Source: Paludibacter sp. 47-17 (GTDB lineage Bacteria; Bacteroidota; Bacteroidia; Bacteroidales; Paludibacteraceae). Taken from it: a stretch of DNA of 64,000 nucleotides. Numbering within the stretch: position 1 is the stretch's first letter; every line of letters begins with the position of its first letter. The notes beneath the pieces were generated by a model. That model saw only the letters and a program-made list of their open reading frames with translations, was not told where the DNA came from and did no database searches. A program made the position numbers and the translations under genes. Shown piece by piece: positions 55,237 to 62,274 of this stretch. The stretch covers positions 1-64,000 of the forward strand of contig MKVT01000009.1 in assembly GCA_001898935.1 (NCBI GenBank). Direction: 5' to 3'.

Positions 55237-55336
55237 GGCTTTTCTGCGAAAATTCTAATTGAACGGAATTGCTTTGCAATTCCTAATTAGGTTTTACTTT
55301 GCAAAACCGTTCAATCAGGTGCCAGCGTAGCGCGCC
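55237..55336. repeat. 19-nt hairpin array in the divergent region before the ECF S component
   Basis: Four modules lie at 55237-55255, 55265-55283, 55290-55308 and 55318-55336. The second, GGAATTGCTTTGCAATTCC, is a perfect 8-bp stem with a TTT loop. Modules 2 and 3 face each other across CCTAATTAGG, and module 4 (GGTGCCAGCGTAGCGCGCC) ends in GTAC about 30 bases before the ECF promoter. Confidence 0.9.
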
Positions 55337-55370
55337 GTACAAAAAGTTTTCAGATTTCGCAAAAAGCGCT

Positions 55371-55378
55371 TATATTTG
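55371..55378 (+). promoter_or_regulatory. -7 element for the ECF S component gene
   Basis: TATATTTG lies 19 bases upstream of the ATG at 55398, an ideal spacing, and decides that start. Confidence 0.7.
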
Positions 55379-55397
55379 CGAAAAAATCATTTGTAAC

Positions 55398-55910
55398 ATG
55401 AAAACGACCTTATTAACCAGTTTACGGGCCGACGCAACGGCCTTGCGCACTTATGTTTTCGCTGCGTTGTTCGTGGCCGGTAATATTATAGGCCCGCAGC
55501 TGGCTCACCTCATTCCGGGCGGCGGACCGATGTTGCTCCCTATTTATCTTTTCACCCTGGTAGCAGCCTATCGGTATGGTATCGTGGCAGGTCTGGTGAC
55601 AGCTGTGGTTTCACCGCTGGCCAATCATTTATTGTTTGGCATGCCTTCGGAGGCTATGTTGGCCATTATTTTCACGAAATCGATCCTGTTGGCTTTATTT
55701 GCCGGATACGCGGGTCAGCTGTGGAGCGGAAAGGCGCGCGTATGGCATGTGGTGGCCGTTGTAGTTGCTTACCAGGTAGTTGCGATGCCGTTCGAAGCCA
55801 TGATTACCGGAAGTTGGGCGATGGCTGTACAGGACATTCGCATCGGATGGATCGGATTGGTAATACAGGTTTTGGCAGGTGTTTTTACCGATTTACTGCG
55901 TAAATCCTGA
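55398..55910 (+). CDS. ECF transporter S component
   Basis: The start is the ATG at 55398, directly after a good promoter. The protein has 170 residues and five to six hydrophobic segments: YVFAALFVAGNIIGPQLAHL, MLLPIYLFTLVAAYRYGIVA, GLVTAVVSPLANHLLFGMPS, SILLALFAGYAG, VWHVVAVVVAYQVVAM and IGLVIQVLAGVFTDLL. This is the size and layout of substrate-binding (S) subunits of energy-coupling factor vitamin or nucleobase transporters; the ATPase module must be elsewhere. The phosphoribosyltransferase gene 120 bases downstream suggests a nucleobase as cargo. The last codons (TDLLRKS) are formed by a 19-nt hairpin module. Confidence 0.8.
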   Translation: MKTTLLTSLRADATALRTYVFAALFVAGNIIGPQLAHLIPGGGPMLLPIYLFTLVAAYRYGIVAGLVTAVVSPLANHLLFGMPSEAMLAIIFTKSILLALFAGYAGQLWSGKARVWHVVAVVVAYQVVAMPFEAMITGSWAMAVQDIRIGWIGLVIQVLAGVFTDLLRKS

Positions 55911-55972
55911 TAAAGGAGGGCGGCCCTATGCGATGTATTTCCCGACGGAAAACCGATTCGCGTTGCGAAGAC
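55889..55972. repeat. Hairpin modules at and after the end of the ECF S component gene
   Basis: CGATTTACTGCGTAAATCC (55889-55907) is a module with the first G changed; it codes DLLRKS up to the stop and continues with CCTGAT. A second, partly decayed module lies at 55954-55972 (stem TTCGC/GCGAA). A degenerate TGCGATGTATTTCCCGA part lies between them. Confidence 0.7.
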
Positions 55973-56030
55973 GGCGGGTTGGAGTACGATCGCTGGTTCG
56001 TTTTGTCAACCGTGAATAACTTATTTTCTG

Positions 56031-56447
56031 ATGGGCAAGAGTTTTGAGGAAGTGTTGCGGCGGATTTGGGAGATGGAGTTCGCCGAGGAATTCGATACGA
56101 TTGTAGCGATCGCGAACGGAGGTATTCTTCCTGCCTCGTTATTGAACGACCGGCTGAATATTGATTTTCAGCTTATTAAGATTAATTTCCGCGACGAGGT
56201 TCAGCGTCCTCGGTTTGAGCATCCGCGGTTGCTGGAGCCGCTGGCTTTCGATCCGGCGGGCCGGAAGATTTTGTTGGTCGACGATCGCATCAAGACCGGA
56301 TCGACGATAGTGCTGGCAAAGGAGATTTTAGCTTCGGCGGCCTTGATCCGGACCTTTGCGGTGAATGGGACGGCCGATTATGCGGTATATGATGAAGCAT
56401 GTTTCAGGTTTCCATGGAAAGATACCGATTTGCTGCGTAAAACCTGA
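56031..56447 (+). CDS. Phosphoribosyltransferase family protein
   Basis: The protein has 138 residues, small for the family. The PRPP-binding motif is ILLVDDRIKTGSTIVLAKEI (residues about 80-99), with the two acidic residues and T-G-S-T loop in place. An N-terminal segment FDTIVAIANGGILPASLLND is the usual PPi-loop region of type I enzymes. It likely attaches a nucleobase to PRPP in salvage, or acts as a regulator. The ECF S component gene precedes it, which fits uptake and trapping of the same base. The last codons (TDLLRKT) lie on a hairpin module, as in the upstream gene. The base specificity cannot be told. Confidence 0.8.
   Translation: MGKSFEEVLRRIWEMEFAEEFDTIVAIANGGILPASLLNDRLNIDFQLIKINFRDEVQRPRFEHPRLLEPLAFDPAGRKILLVDDRIKTGSTIVLAKEILASAALIRTFAVNGTADYAVYDEACFRFPWKDTDLLRKT
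56426..56444. repeat. Hairpin module forming the 3' end of the phosphoribosyltransferase gene
   Basis: CGATTTGCTGCGTAAAACC codes for DLLRKT and runs into CCTGAC. It matches the module at the end of the ECF S component gene at 14 or more of 19 positions, although the two genes are unrelated. Confidence 0.65.
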
Positions 56448-56789
56448 CGAAGATACCGGCATCGTAACGAAGAGCCGGCATGCGATACATTTCCCGACGA
56501 AGCCCCGATTTGCGTTGCAACTGTTAGTTGCACGCGATTGCCGTACGACTTCCGGGGTTAATTAAGCCTCCCGGGTTTCATCGCGACGTTTGCGCCGGAC
56601 CCGATTCCTGTTGTGCCGGATTACCGTACTATTCCCGATTGTTTTTTCTTTTTCCTGTTTGTTGGTTCAGCTTTTTGCTGCTGAAGCAGTCAAAACGTAT
56701 AAATCTGTTTCAGATTTTTTCGCGTTTTACGTTTTGAATTATTTGTTTCATTATATTTGCAGCACTAACCCAACAAACCAGAGAAAACT
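56448..56789. other. Gene-free spacer with decayed hairpin modules and a promoter
   Basis: The 342 bases carry no gene. The first about 120 bases hold decayed hairpin modules (for example around GATTTGCGTTGCAAC near 56507-56521, and TGCGATACATTTCCCGA near 56480-56496). The remainder is T-rich, with the -7 element TATATTTG at 56752-56759, 30 bases before the next ATG. Confidence 0.55.
56752..56759 (+). promoter_or_regulatory. -7 element for the four-helix-bundle gene
   Basis: TATATTTG lies 30 bases upstream of the ATG at 56790; a TTTG at 56733-56736 may be the -33 box at somewhat short spacing. Confidence 0.65.
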
Positions 56790-57806
56790 ATGAAAAAGCA
56801 TGAAAATCGTTCCCCTGAAACGGGGAAGCCGGTGAATGTCGAACCGGATCTATCGTCCTCCGGACAACTGCCTGAGGCGAATTTAAGTACTGAAGTAATG
56901 CCGGACGATGATGAGTTTGGAAGTTCCGGTTTTCCTGAAGCAAAGCCCGGCGCCGACCAGCTTGGAGCAAGTTGTTCATCCAGTATTTCGAAGGAGGCCG
57001 GAAAGGCACTCAAACCCTATTTACTTACCGAATTCGAGCCGATGCTTCGCGCAGCTTATTTGCGTGAAGTAACGGGCCCTATCCGGCTGGAGGATGAAGA
57101 AAGTCCGACCCCGGCCGACGACATCGAGATGAAGTTGGCCGTTCTGGCCGATAAGTTGTCCGAGCGGTTCAAGATTTTTAGCGAAGGCCTGAAACTTGGG
57201 CCGGAGAACGACTGCGGGACATTGAAAAACGCACGACCGGAAAGCCCCAAGCGACGAGAGCCGGAAAAAGTAAAACCAGCGGTGCGGAACAACGACGAGT
57301 TGCGATATGCCGAAAAAGCAGAATCAGCAACGCGGGGACACGAAGAACTGCGATACCCCGAAAAAGCAGAATCAGCAGTGCGGGACAACGACGAGCTGCG
57401 AGAACCGGGCCAAGAGGTGCGACAAGGTCGCCCTCCAAAGAGTAATGTACTCAAAATAAAAGGCTTGCATTTCGGGATGCGCATCATTTTATTGTATCAG
57501 TATCTTCTCAACAAAAAAGCCTTTCCTATCGCGCAGCAGATTGTACGGTGCGGTACCTCGGTCGGGGCGAATATTCACGAGGCGAATGCCGCGGAGAGTT
57601 TAGCCGATTTTATTCATAAGCTGGCTATTTCGCACAAGGAACTGGAGGAAACCATTTACTGGTTGCGGTTATTTAAACGGGGGAATTACTTGCCGCGGGG
57701 TGGTTACAAGAGTTTGCGCGACGATGCCGACGAGCTGATCCGGTTGTTGTCGCGGGTATTGTTCACGGCGAGACAGAAGAAGAAAGGGCTCGGAGGAAAA
57801 AAATAG
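56790..57806 (+). CDS. Four-helix-bundle protein with long acidic and repeated N-terminal region
   Basis: The protein has 338 residues. Residues about 225-335 are a four helix bundle of the 23S rRNA intervening-sequence protein type: GMRIILLYQYLLNKKAFPIA, QQIVRCGTSVGANIHEANAA, FIHKLAISHKELEETIYWLR. The family is usually about 120 residues alone. Here about 220 extra residues precede it: an acidic, Pro/Ser-rich part (residues 1-65), a segment FEPMLRAAYLREVTGPIRLE, and three copies of a 16-residue unit A-V-R-x-N-D-E-L-R-Y-x-E-K-A-E-S (residues 164-211). The N-terminal region is likely disordered and could bind partners. Function is unknown. Confidence 0.82.
   Translation: MKKHENRSPETGKPVNVEPDLSSSGQLPEANLSTEVMPDDDEFGSSGFPEAKPGADQLGASCSSSISKEAGKALKPYLLTEFEPMLRAAYLREVTGPIRLEDEESPTPADDIEMKLAVLADKLSERFKIFSEGLKLGPENDCGTLKNARPESPKRREPEKVKPAVRNNDELRYAEKAESATRGHEELRYPEKAESAVRDNDELREPGQEVRQGRPPKSNVLKIKGLHFGMRIILLYQYLLNKKAFPIAQQIVRCGTSVGANIHEANAAESLADFIHKLAISHKELEETIYWLRLFKRGNYLPRGGYKSLRDDADELIRLLSRVLFTARQKKKGLGGKK
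57279..57422 (+). repeat. 48-bp coding tandem repeat (three copies, last decayed)
   Basis: Units 57279-57326, 57327-57374 and a diverging third unit from 57375 encode A-V/T-R-x-x-D/E-E-L-R-Y-x-E-K-A-E-S. The unit length is a multiple of three, so copy number may change without breaking the frame. Confidence 0.8.
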
Positions 57807-57845
57807 TTAGGGCTGTGGGGGGGGAGGAAACCCTGACAGGAGGAC

Positions 57846-57864
57846 GGCTTTTCTGCGAGAATAG
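57846..57864. repeat. Single decayed hairpin module after the four-helix-bundle gene
   Basis: GGCTTTTCTGCGAGAATAG follows GGAC and resembles the first module of the array at 55237. The stem is interrupted on the right side. Confidence 0.5.
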
Positions 57865-57973
57865 TCTTTTTAAAGATGGGATGGATGGTTAGTTGCTAAC
57901 CCTTAGCCCTTGGCTGCTGATATTTTTTTTGCGGGTTAGCCGCTTAGTGTTCATCGATAATCACTATTTTTCT

Positions 57974-57981
57974 TATATTTG
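57974..57981 (+). promoter_or_regulatory. -7 element for the DUF362 gene
   Basis: TATATTTG lies 24 bases upstream of the ATG at 58006 and overlaps the longer frame, which supports the inner start. Confidence 0.65.
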
Positions 57982-58005
57982 CAGCTGTATCATAAAAAGA
58001 TAACC

Positions 58006-58995
58006 ATGGACAGAAGAAATTTTTTACGGGCAGCAATATTAGCGGGAGCTGCATTTACAGTGAAAGAATCGGGTGCGATGACGGTGGTGTCGCAGCAGTT
58101 GAATGCGGCGGAGCCGGGCAGCTCGATGGAGGCGAATGCTATGCAGGCGGGCGCTTCATCGGGGCGATCGGGGAATTACGACCTGGTGGCGGTGATGGGC
58201 GGTGAGCCGGTGGAGATGTTTCGCAAGGGCATCGCGGAAATGGGCGGCATGGGTCGCTATGTAAAAAAGGGCCAAAAAGTATGTGTGAAGCCGAACATCG
58301 GCTGGGACAAGGCGCCGGAGATGGCGGCGAATACGAATCCGTTGCTGGTGGCCGAGATTGTGCGACAATGCCTGGCGGCGGGTGCATCGGAGGTCACGGT
58401 TTTCGATCATACCTGCGATGACTGGCGCAAATGCTATTCCAACAGTGGCATCGAGGAAGCGGCAAAAAAGGCCGGGGCGAAGGTGGTTCCTGCCGATCAG
58501 GAGAGTTATTACAAACCGGTATCGATCGCCAAAGCTAAAATTCTGAAATCTACCAAAATACATGAAGCTATCTTGAATGCGGACGTATGGATCAACGTGC
58601 CGGTACTGAAGAATCACGGAGGTGCGAAGATGAGCATTTCGATGAAAAACCTGATGGGGATTGTGTGGGATCGAGGTTTCTTCCACAAGAATGATCTTCA
58701 GCAATGCATTGCCGACATCAGTTCGCTCGAGCGCCGGCCGGCGCTCAATGTGGTGGACGCCTACCGACTGATGAAGACGAATGGTCCGCGTGGCCGTTCG
58801 GAGGCCGATGTAGTGAACTCGAAGGCGCTTTTCCTTTCGCAGGATATGGTGGCGGTTGATACGGCTGCAACTAATTTCTTCAACCAGGTGCGCGAAATGC
58901 CGCTGACCGACGTGGGGCATTTGTCGCGGGGAGAGTCGATCGGAGTGGGCACGATGAAGCTCGATACCTTGAAGATAAAGAGGGTGAAGATTTAA
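58006..58995 (+). CDS. DUF362 protein with Tat signal peptide
   Basis: The start is the ATG at 58006, which gives a twin-arginine signal (MDRRNFLRAAILAGAAFTV) and a 329-residue protein. The DUF362 domain covers most of the mature part: KKGQKVCVKPNIGWDKAPEM, EVTVFDHTCDDWRKC, VWINVPVLKNHGGAKMSISM, KNLMGIVWDRG and a C-terminal ALFLSQDMVAVDTAATNFF. Tat export implies folding, perhaps with a metal or cofactor, before transport. Its role is not established, but DUF362 genes often stand beside iron-sulfur proteins, as here: the next gene is a polyferredoxin. A redox role in the periplasm is inferred. Confidence 0.88.
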   Translation: MDRRNFLRAAILAGAAFTVKESGAMTVVSQQLNAAEPGSSMEANAMQAGASSGRSGNYDLVAVMGGEPVEMFRKGIAEMGGMGRYVKKGQKVCVKPNIGWDKAPEMAANTNPLLVAEIVRQCLAAGASEVTVFDHTCDDWRKCYSNSGIEEAAKKAGAKVVPADQESYYKPVSIAKAKILKSTKIHEAILNADVWINVPVLKNHGGAKMSISMKNLMGIVWDRGFFHKNDLQQCIADISSLERRPALNVVDAYRLMKTNGPRGRSEADVVNSKALFLSQDMVAVDTAATNFFNQVREMPLTDVGHLSRGESIGVGTMKLDTLKIKRVKI

Positions 58996-59003
58996 TTGGG
59001 TAC

Positions 59004-59133
59004 GGAAATGCTGCGCATTTCCTAATGGGAACGGATTTTCTTCGAAAATCCTAATTAGGTTTTGCTTTGCAAAACCGTCCGATTAGGCGCCAGCGAAGCG
59101 CGCCGTACCCACCAGGTGCCAGCGAAGCGCGCC
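59004..59133. repeat. 19-nt hairpin array between the DUF362 and polyferredoxin genes
   Basis: Five modules lie at 59004-59022 (GGAAATGCTGCGCATTTCC), 59033-59051 (GGATTTTCTTCGAAAATCC), 59058-59076 (GGTTTTGCTTTGCAAAACC), 59086-59104 and 59115-59133 (both of the GGCGCC/GGTGCC...GCGCGCC type). The first three have perfect 8-bp stems with 3-nt loops. Modules 2 and 3 face each other over CCTAATTAGG. A truncated part (CAGGCGAAGCC) follows at about 59144. Confidence 0.95.
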
Positions 59134-59170
59134 GTACACTCATCAGGCGAAGCCGCAAAAAAACTTTCCT

Positions 59171-60877
59171 ATGTTACGAAAATTACGAATTGGTGTTTCC
59201 ATGGTTACAGGGGCGCTTATTGCCCTGTATTTTCTTGATTTTGCCGAGTTGCTTCCACTTCAGCTGAAGTTCCTGGAAGAAATCCAGCTACTGCCGGCGC
59301 TGTTGGCGTTGAACGTGGGAATATTGGCGGCATTGACCCTGCTTACCTTTATTTTCGGGCGGGTATATTGTTCGTCGGTGTGTCCGTTGGGAGTTTACCA
59401 GGATGTGGTGAGCCGCATCCGCAAGTGGACATCTTCACGGAAGCATAAAAAACGCTATAAATACCTCCCTCCGTTGAACTGGATGCGGTATGGTTTTTTG
59501 GGGCTCACGGTGGTGGCTTTCGTGGCCGGACTGCATGTATTGGTAGGATTACTCGATCCGTACAGCGCTTTCGGGCGGATGACGGTGCATTTGCTGAAGC
59601 CGGTTTATCAGGCGGGTAACAATCTGTTGTTCAACATCTTTTCCTCCTTCGGCAATCATACCTTTTACAAGATCGCGATCTACCTGCTAAGTGTAAGTTC
59701 GTTGGTGGTGGCATTGGCAACACTCGCGGTAGTTTCGGTGCTGGCATGGCGCAATGGTCGTATTTACTGCAACACGGTGTGTCCGGTCGGCACTACGCTG
59801 GGGCTTATAAGCCGTTATTCGTTGTTTCAGATTCGTTTCGACTCGTCGGCTTGTACGCTTTGCGGGAGTTGTGCCCGCCTGTGTAAGTCGTCGTGTATCG
59901 ATTTCAAGCAGATGAGCGTGGATACGTCGCGTTGCGTCAATTGTTTCGACTGCATCGATGTATGTAAAGAGTCGGGCCTGCATTACCGCCTGCCGCGCAA
60001 GGGCGAGACCCTGGTTCAGCCTTTGGTGCGACCTGAAGCCGGGGGCATGCGGGTGCCAGGCAGGAACAGGAGGAAGAAAGCCGCGGGAGCGAGCGCCCGG
60101 GAAAGCGCAATGGGCATGAAGAGCCAAGACAAAACCATCCTTACCTTATCGGGAGCAACGACCGGTGATTCGCGCCGGCGCTTTCTGGCAGCCGTGGGTG
60201 TTGCGGGACTTGCGGCAACGCGACTGGTAGCCGATAAAAATCCGGGCCAAGCGGGGATTTCCAGCAGAATGAAATACGTACCCGAATTAGGGATCGAGCT
60301 CGGATCGAAGCGGGAGGTGGCACGAACGAAGCCCATCATGCCGCCGGGCGCCACTGATTTCAAGCGTTTTACCGAAAAATGCACGTCGTGTCATTTGTGC
60401 GTAGCCAAATGCCCGGCACAGATTATCAAACCGGCGTTTCTTGATTACGGGTTGGGCGGAATGCTTCAGCCGATGCTGCATTTCGATAATCATTTCTGCA
60501 ATTACGATTGCACGATTTGCTGCGATGTATGTCCGACCGACGCGCTCTTACCGCTTTCGAAGGACGATAAGCACCACAACCAGATGGGGGTGGTTCAGCT
60601 CTACCTGGAAAATTGCATTGTGTATACCGACGAAACCAGTTGCGGGGCGTGCAGCGAGCATTGTCCGACGCAGGCTGTGCACATGGTCCCGTATAAAGAC
60701 AGTCTGACGATTCCCAAGATCGAACAGAATATTTGTGTCGGATGCGGCGGGTGCGAATATGTTTGTCCGGCCAAGCCCTGGAAAGCGATTTTCGTGGAGG
60801 GGAAGACGGCGCATGCACGCATCGAGCTGGAGTTTGAAGAGGTGGAAGAAACGACGGTGGATGGATTCGGGTTTTGA
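59171..60877 (+). CDS. Membrane polyferredoxin (NapH-like plus periplasmic-type ferredoxin)
   Basis: The protein has 568 residues. The first 220 hold four to five membrane segments with two NapH-type motifs, RVYCSSVCPLGVYQD and RIYCNTVCPVGTTLG. Two 4Fe-4S sites follow (CTLCGSCARLCKSSC, CVNCFDCIDVCKES). After a Gly/Arg-rich linker there is a twin-arginine-like segment (SRRRFLAAVGVAGLAATRLV, about residues 335-355), then four more cysteine clusters (CTSCHLCVAKCP, CTICCDVCP, CGACSEHCP, CVGCGGCEYVCP). It looks like a fusion of a NapH-like protein with a Tat-type ferredoxin. With the DUF362 protein it probably moves electrons at the membrane; donor and acceptor are unknown. Confidence 0.85.
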   Translation: MLRKLRIGVSMVTGALIALYFLDFAELLPLQLKFLEEIQLLPALLALNVGILAALTLLTFIFGRVYCSSVCPLGVYQDVVSRIRKWTSSRKHKKRYKYLPPLNWMRYGFLGLTVVAFVAGLHVLVGLLDPYSAFGRMTVHLLKPVYQAGNNLLFNIFSSFGNHTFYKIAIYLLSVSSLVVALATLAVVSVLAWRNGRIYCNTVCPVGTTLGLISRYSLFQIRFDSSACTLCGSCARLCKSSCIDFKQMSVDTSRCVNCFDCIDVCKESGLHYRLPRKGETLVQPLVRPEAGGMRVPGRNRRKKAAGASARESAMGMKSQDKTILTLSGATTGDSRRRFLAAVGVAGLAATRLVADKNPGQAGISSRMKYVPELGIELGSKREVARTKPIMPPGATDFKRFTEKCTSCHLCVAKCPAQIIKPAFLDYGLGGMLQPMLHFDNHFCNYDCTICCDVCPTDALLPLSKDDKHHNQMGVVQLYLENCIVYTDETSCGACSEHCPTQAVHMVPYKDSLTIPKIEQNICVGCGGCEYVCPAKPWKAIFVEGKTAHARIELEFEEVEETTVDGFGF

Positions 60878-60890
60878 GAAAAGAGGGGAC

Positions 60891-61052
60891 GGATTTTCTG
60901 CGAAAATCCTAATTGTACGGAATTGCTTTGCAATTCCTAATTAGGTTTTGCTTTGCAAAACCGTTCAATCAGGCGCCAGCGAAGCGCGCCGTACCCGCAT
61001 CAGGCGCCAGCGAAGCGCGCCGTACACACATTAGTCACCTGCGTAGCGCGCC
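60891..61052. repeat. 19-nt hairpin array between polyferredoxin and hpt
   Basis: Six modules lie at 60891-60909 (GGATTTTCTGCGAAAATCC), 60919-60937 (GGAATTGCTTTGCAATTCC), 60944-60962 (GGTTTTGCTTTGCAAAACC), 60972-60990 and 61003-61021 (GGCGCCAGCGAAGCGCGCC, two identical copies), and 61034-61052 (decayed left arm). The order of module types is the same as in the arrays at 55237 and, in part, 59004. The last GTAC is 12 bases before the hpt -7 element. Confidence 0.95.
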
Positions 61053-61068
61053 GTACCATTTTTTTTCG

Positions 61069-61076
61069 TACTTTTG
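61069..61076 (+). promoter_or_regulatory. -7 element for hpt
   Basis: TACTTTTG lies 23 bases upstream of the ATG at 61100. Confidence 0.6.
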
Positions 61077-61099
61077 CGCCTTAATTCTTTTTTGTGCAT

Positions 61100-61639
61100 A
61101 TGAAGACCATACAAATTCACGACAAAAAGTTCAGTTTGTCGATACCCGAAGAAGATATTCAGGCAGCAGTCCGGCGGGTGGGAGAAGAAATCAATCGCGA
61201 TGTTTCGGACCTCAACCCTCTGTTTATATGCGTTTTAAACGGGGCGTTTATGTTTGCAGGCGATCTGATGAAAGTTGTCGATTTCCCCTGCGAGATAACC
61301 TTTGTAAAACTATCGTCGTACGAAGGATTGTTAACGACCGGTTCGGTGAAGGAAGTGATCGGGTTGAACGAAAGTGTGGTTGGGCGGAATGTGATTGTGG
61401 TGGAGGACATTGTGGATACAGGCATCACCATGGAACGGATTCTTCGTTCGCTGGAAGCGAAGGGTGCGAAGAGTATTCGCGTGTGCACGTTCTTCCAGAA
61501 GCCTGAAGCCTTGCAGCGCGATATTAAGGTTGACTATGTTGCGATGAAAATTCCGAATGAATTTATCGTGGGCTACGGGCTCGATTACGACGGTTATGGT
61601 CGTAATCTGAAGGAAATATATACAGTGGTGAGCGAGTAG
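61100..61639 (+). CDS. hpt: Hypoxanthine phosphoribosyltransferase
   Basis: The ATG at 61100 (MKTIQIHDKKFSLSIPEEDI) is preferred over an in-frame GTG two codons earlier. The protein has 179 residues. The PRPP motif is NVIVVEDIVDTGITMERILR (residues about 97-116), and the conserved loop LNPLFICVLNGAFMFAGDLM contains the PPi-binding LNG. KLSSYEG-TTGSV is the flexible loop with Ser-Tyr. It makes IMP (and possibly GMP) from hypoxanthine or guanine and PRPP in the cytosol. It is followed by adk, so two purine genes are together. They probably share a transcript. Confidence 0.95.
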   Translation: MKTIQIHDKKFSLSIPEEDIQAAVRRVGEEINRDVSDLNPLFICVLNGAFMFAGDLMKVVDFPCEITFVKLSSYEGLLTTGSVKEVIGLNESVVGRNVIVVEDIVDTGITMERILRSLEAKGAKSIRVCTFFQKPEALQRDIKVDYVAMKIPNEFIVGYGLDYDGYGRNLKEIYTVVSE

Positions 61640-61692
61640 GTGGATGATTTTCGGGGGACATCAATCAGCGTATTCACTTTAGTTAACAATAC

Positions 61693-62274
61693 ATGAGACT
61701 TAATTTAATTATAGCCGGGGCTCCGGGTTGCGGTAAAGGCACTCAGAGCGAGTTGATTGTGAAGCATTTCAACTTACGGCATTTTTCGACGGGCGAATTG
61801 CTTCGTCACGAGATTGCCGAGCAAACTCCGCTCGGTATTGAAATCGATGCGATTATTTCGAAAGGGAATCTGGTTCCCGATTCGATGATTATAGAAATTC
61901 TGACGAAAGCCATCGGAAGGATGTGCGACGAATGTGCCGGGATTTTGCTCGATGGTTTTCCCCGTACGCGGGCTCAGGCCGAAGCGCTGGAAGTGATGAT
62001 GCAGCAGCGCGGTACGCCGATGTCGTTATTCATCGACCTGCAGGTTCCCGAACGTGAACTCATTAACCGGTTGCTGATCCGGGGCGAGACTTCGGGTCGC
62101 AGCGACGATAATATGGAAACCATCAGCAAACGCCTCGAGATTTATCATATTAAGACCGAGCCGGTGAACGATTTCTACAAGCAGCTGGGCAAATACGTGG
62201 CCATTGACGGAATGGGCGGAATCGAAGAGATTTTCGAACGCATCCGCAAGGTGCTGGAGAAGCAGCTGGACTAA
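61693..62274 (+). CDS. adk: Adenylate kinase
   Basis: The protein has 193 residues, the short-lid form usual in Bacteroidota. The P-loop is GAPGCGKGT (residues 9-17). Then come HFSTGELLRHEIAEQTPLG (AMP-binding), GILLDGFPRTRAQAEAL, and a shortened lid at RGETSGRSDDN. It equilibrates ATP, ADP and AMP in the cytosol. It is 53 bases downstream of hpt on the same strand. A structured spacer and obgE follow. Confidence 0.96.
   Translation: MRLNLIIAGAPGCGKGTQSELIVKHFNLRHFSTGELLRHEIAEQTPLGIEIDAIISKGNLVPDSMIIEILTKAIGRMCDECAGILLDGFPRTRAQAEALEVMMQQRGTPMSLFIDLQVPERELINRLLIRGETSGRSDDNMETISKRLEIYHIKTEPVNDFYKQLGKYVAIDGMGGIEEIFERIRKVLEKQLD

Noticed and set aside
60891-61052. Rho-independent terminators for the polyferredoxin gene
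   Set aside because: The stems are strong but lack T runs, are repeated in tandem and occur in divergent as well as tandem gaps. Termination may be a side effect but does not explain the design.
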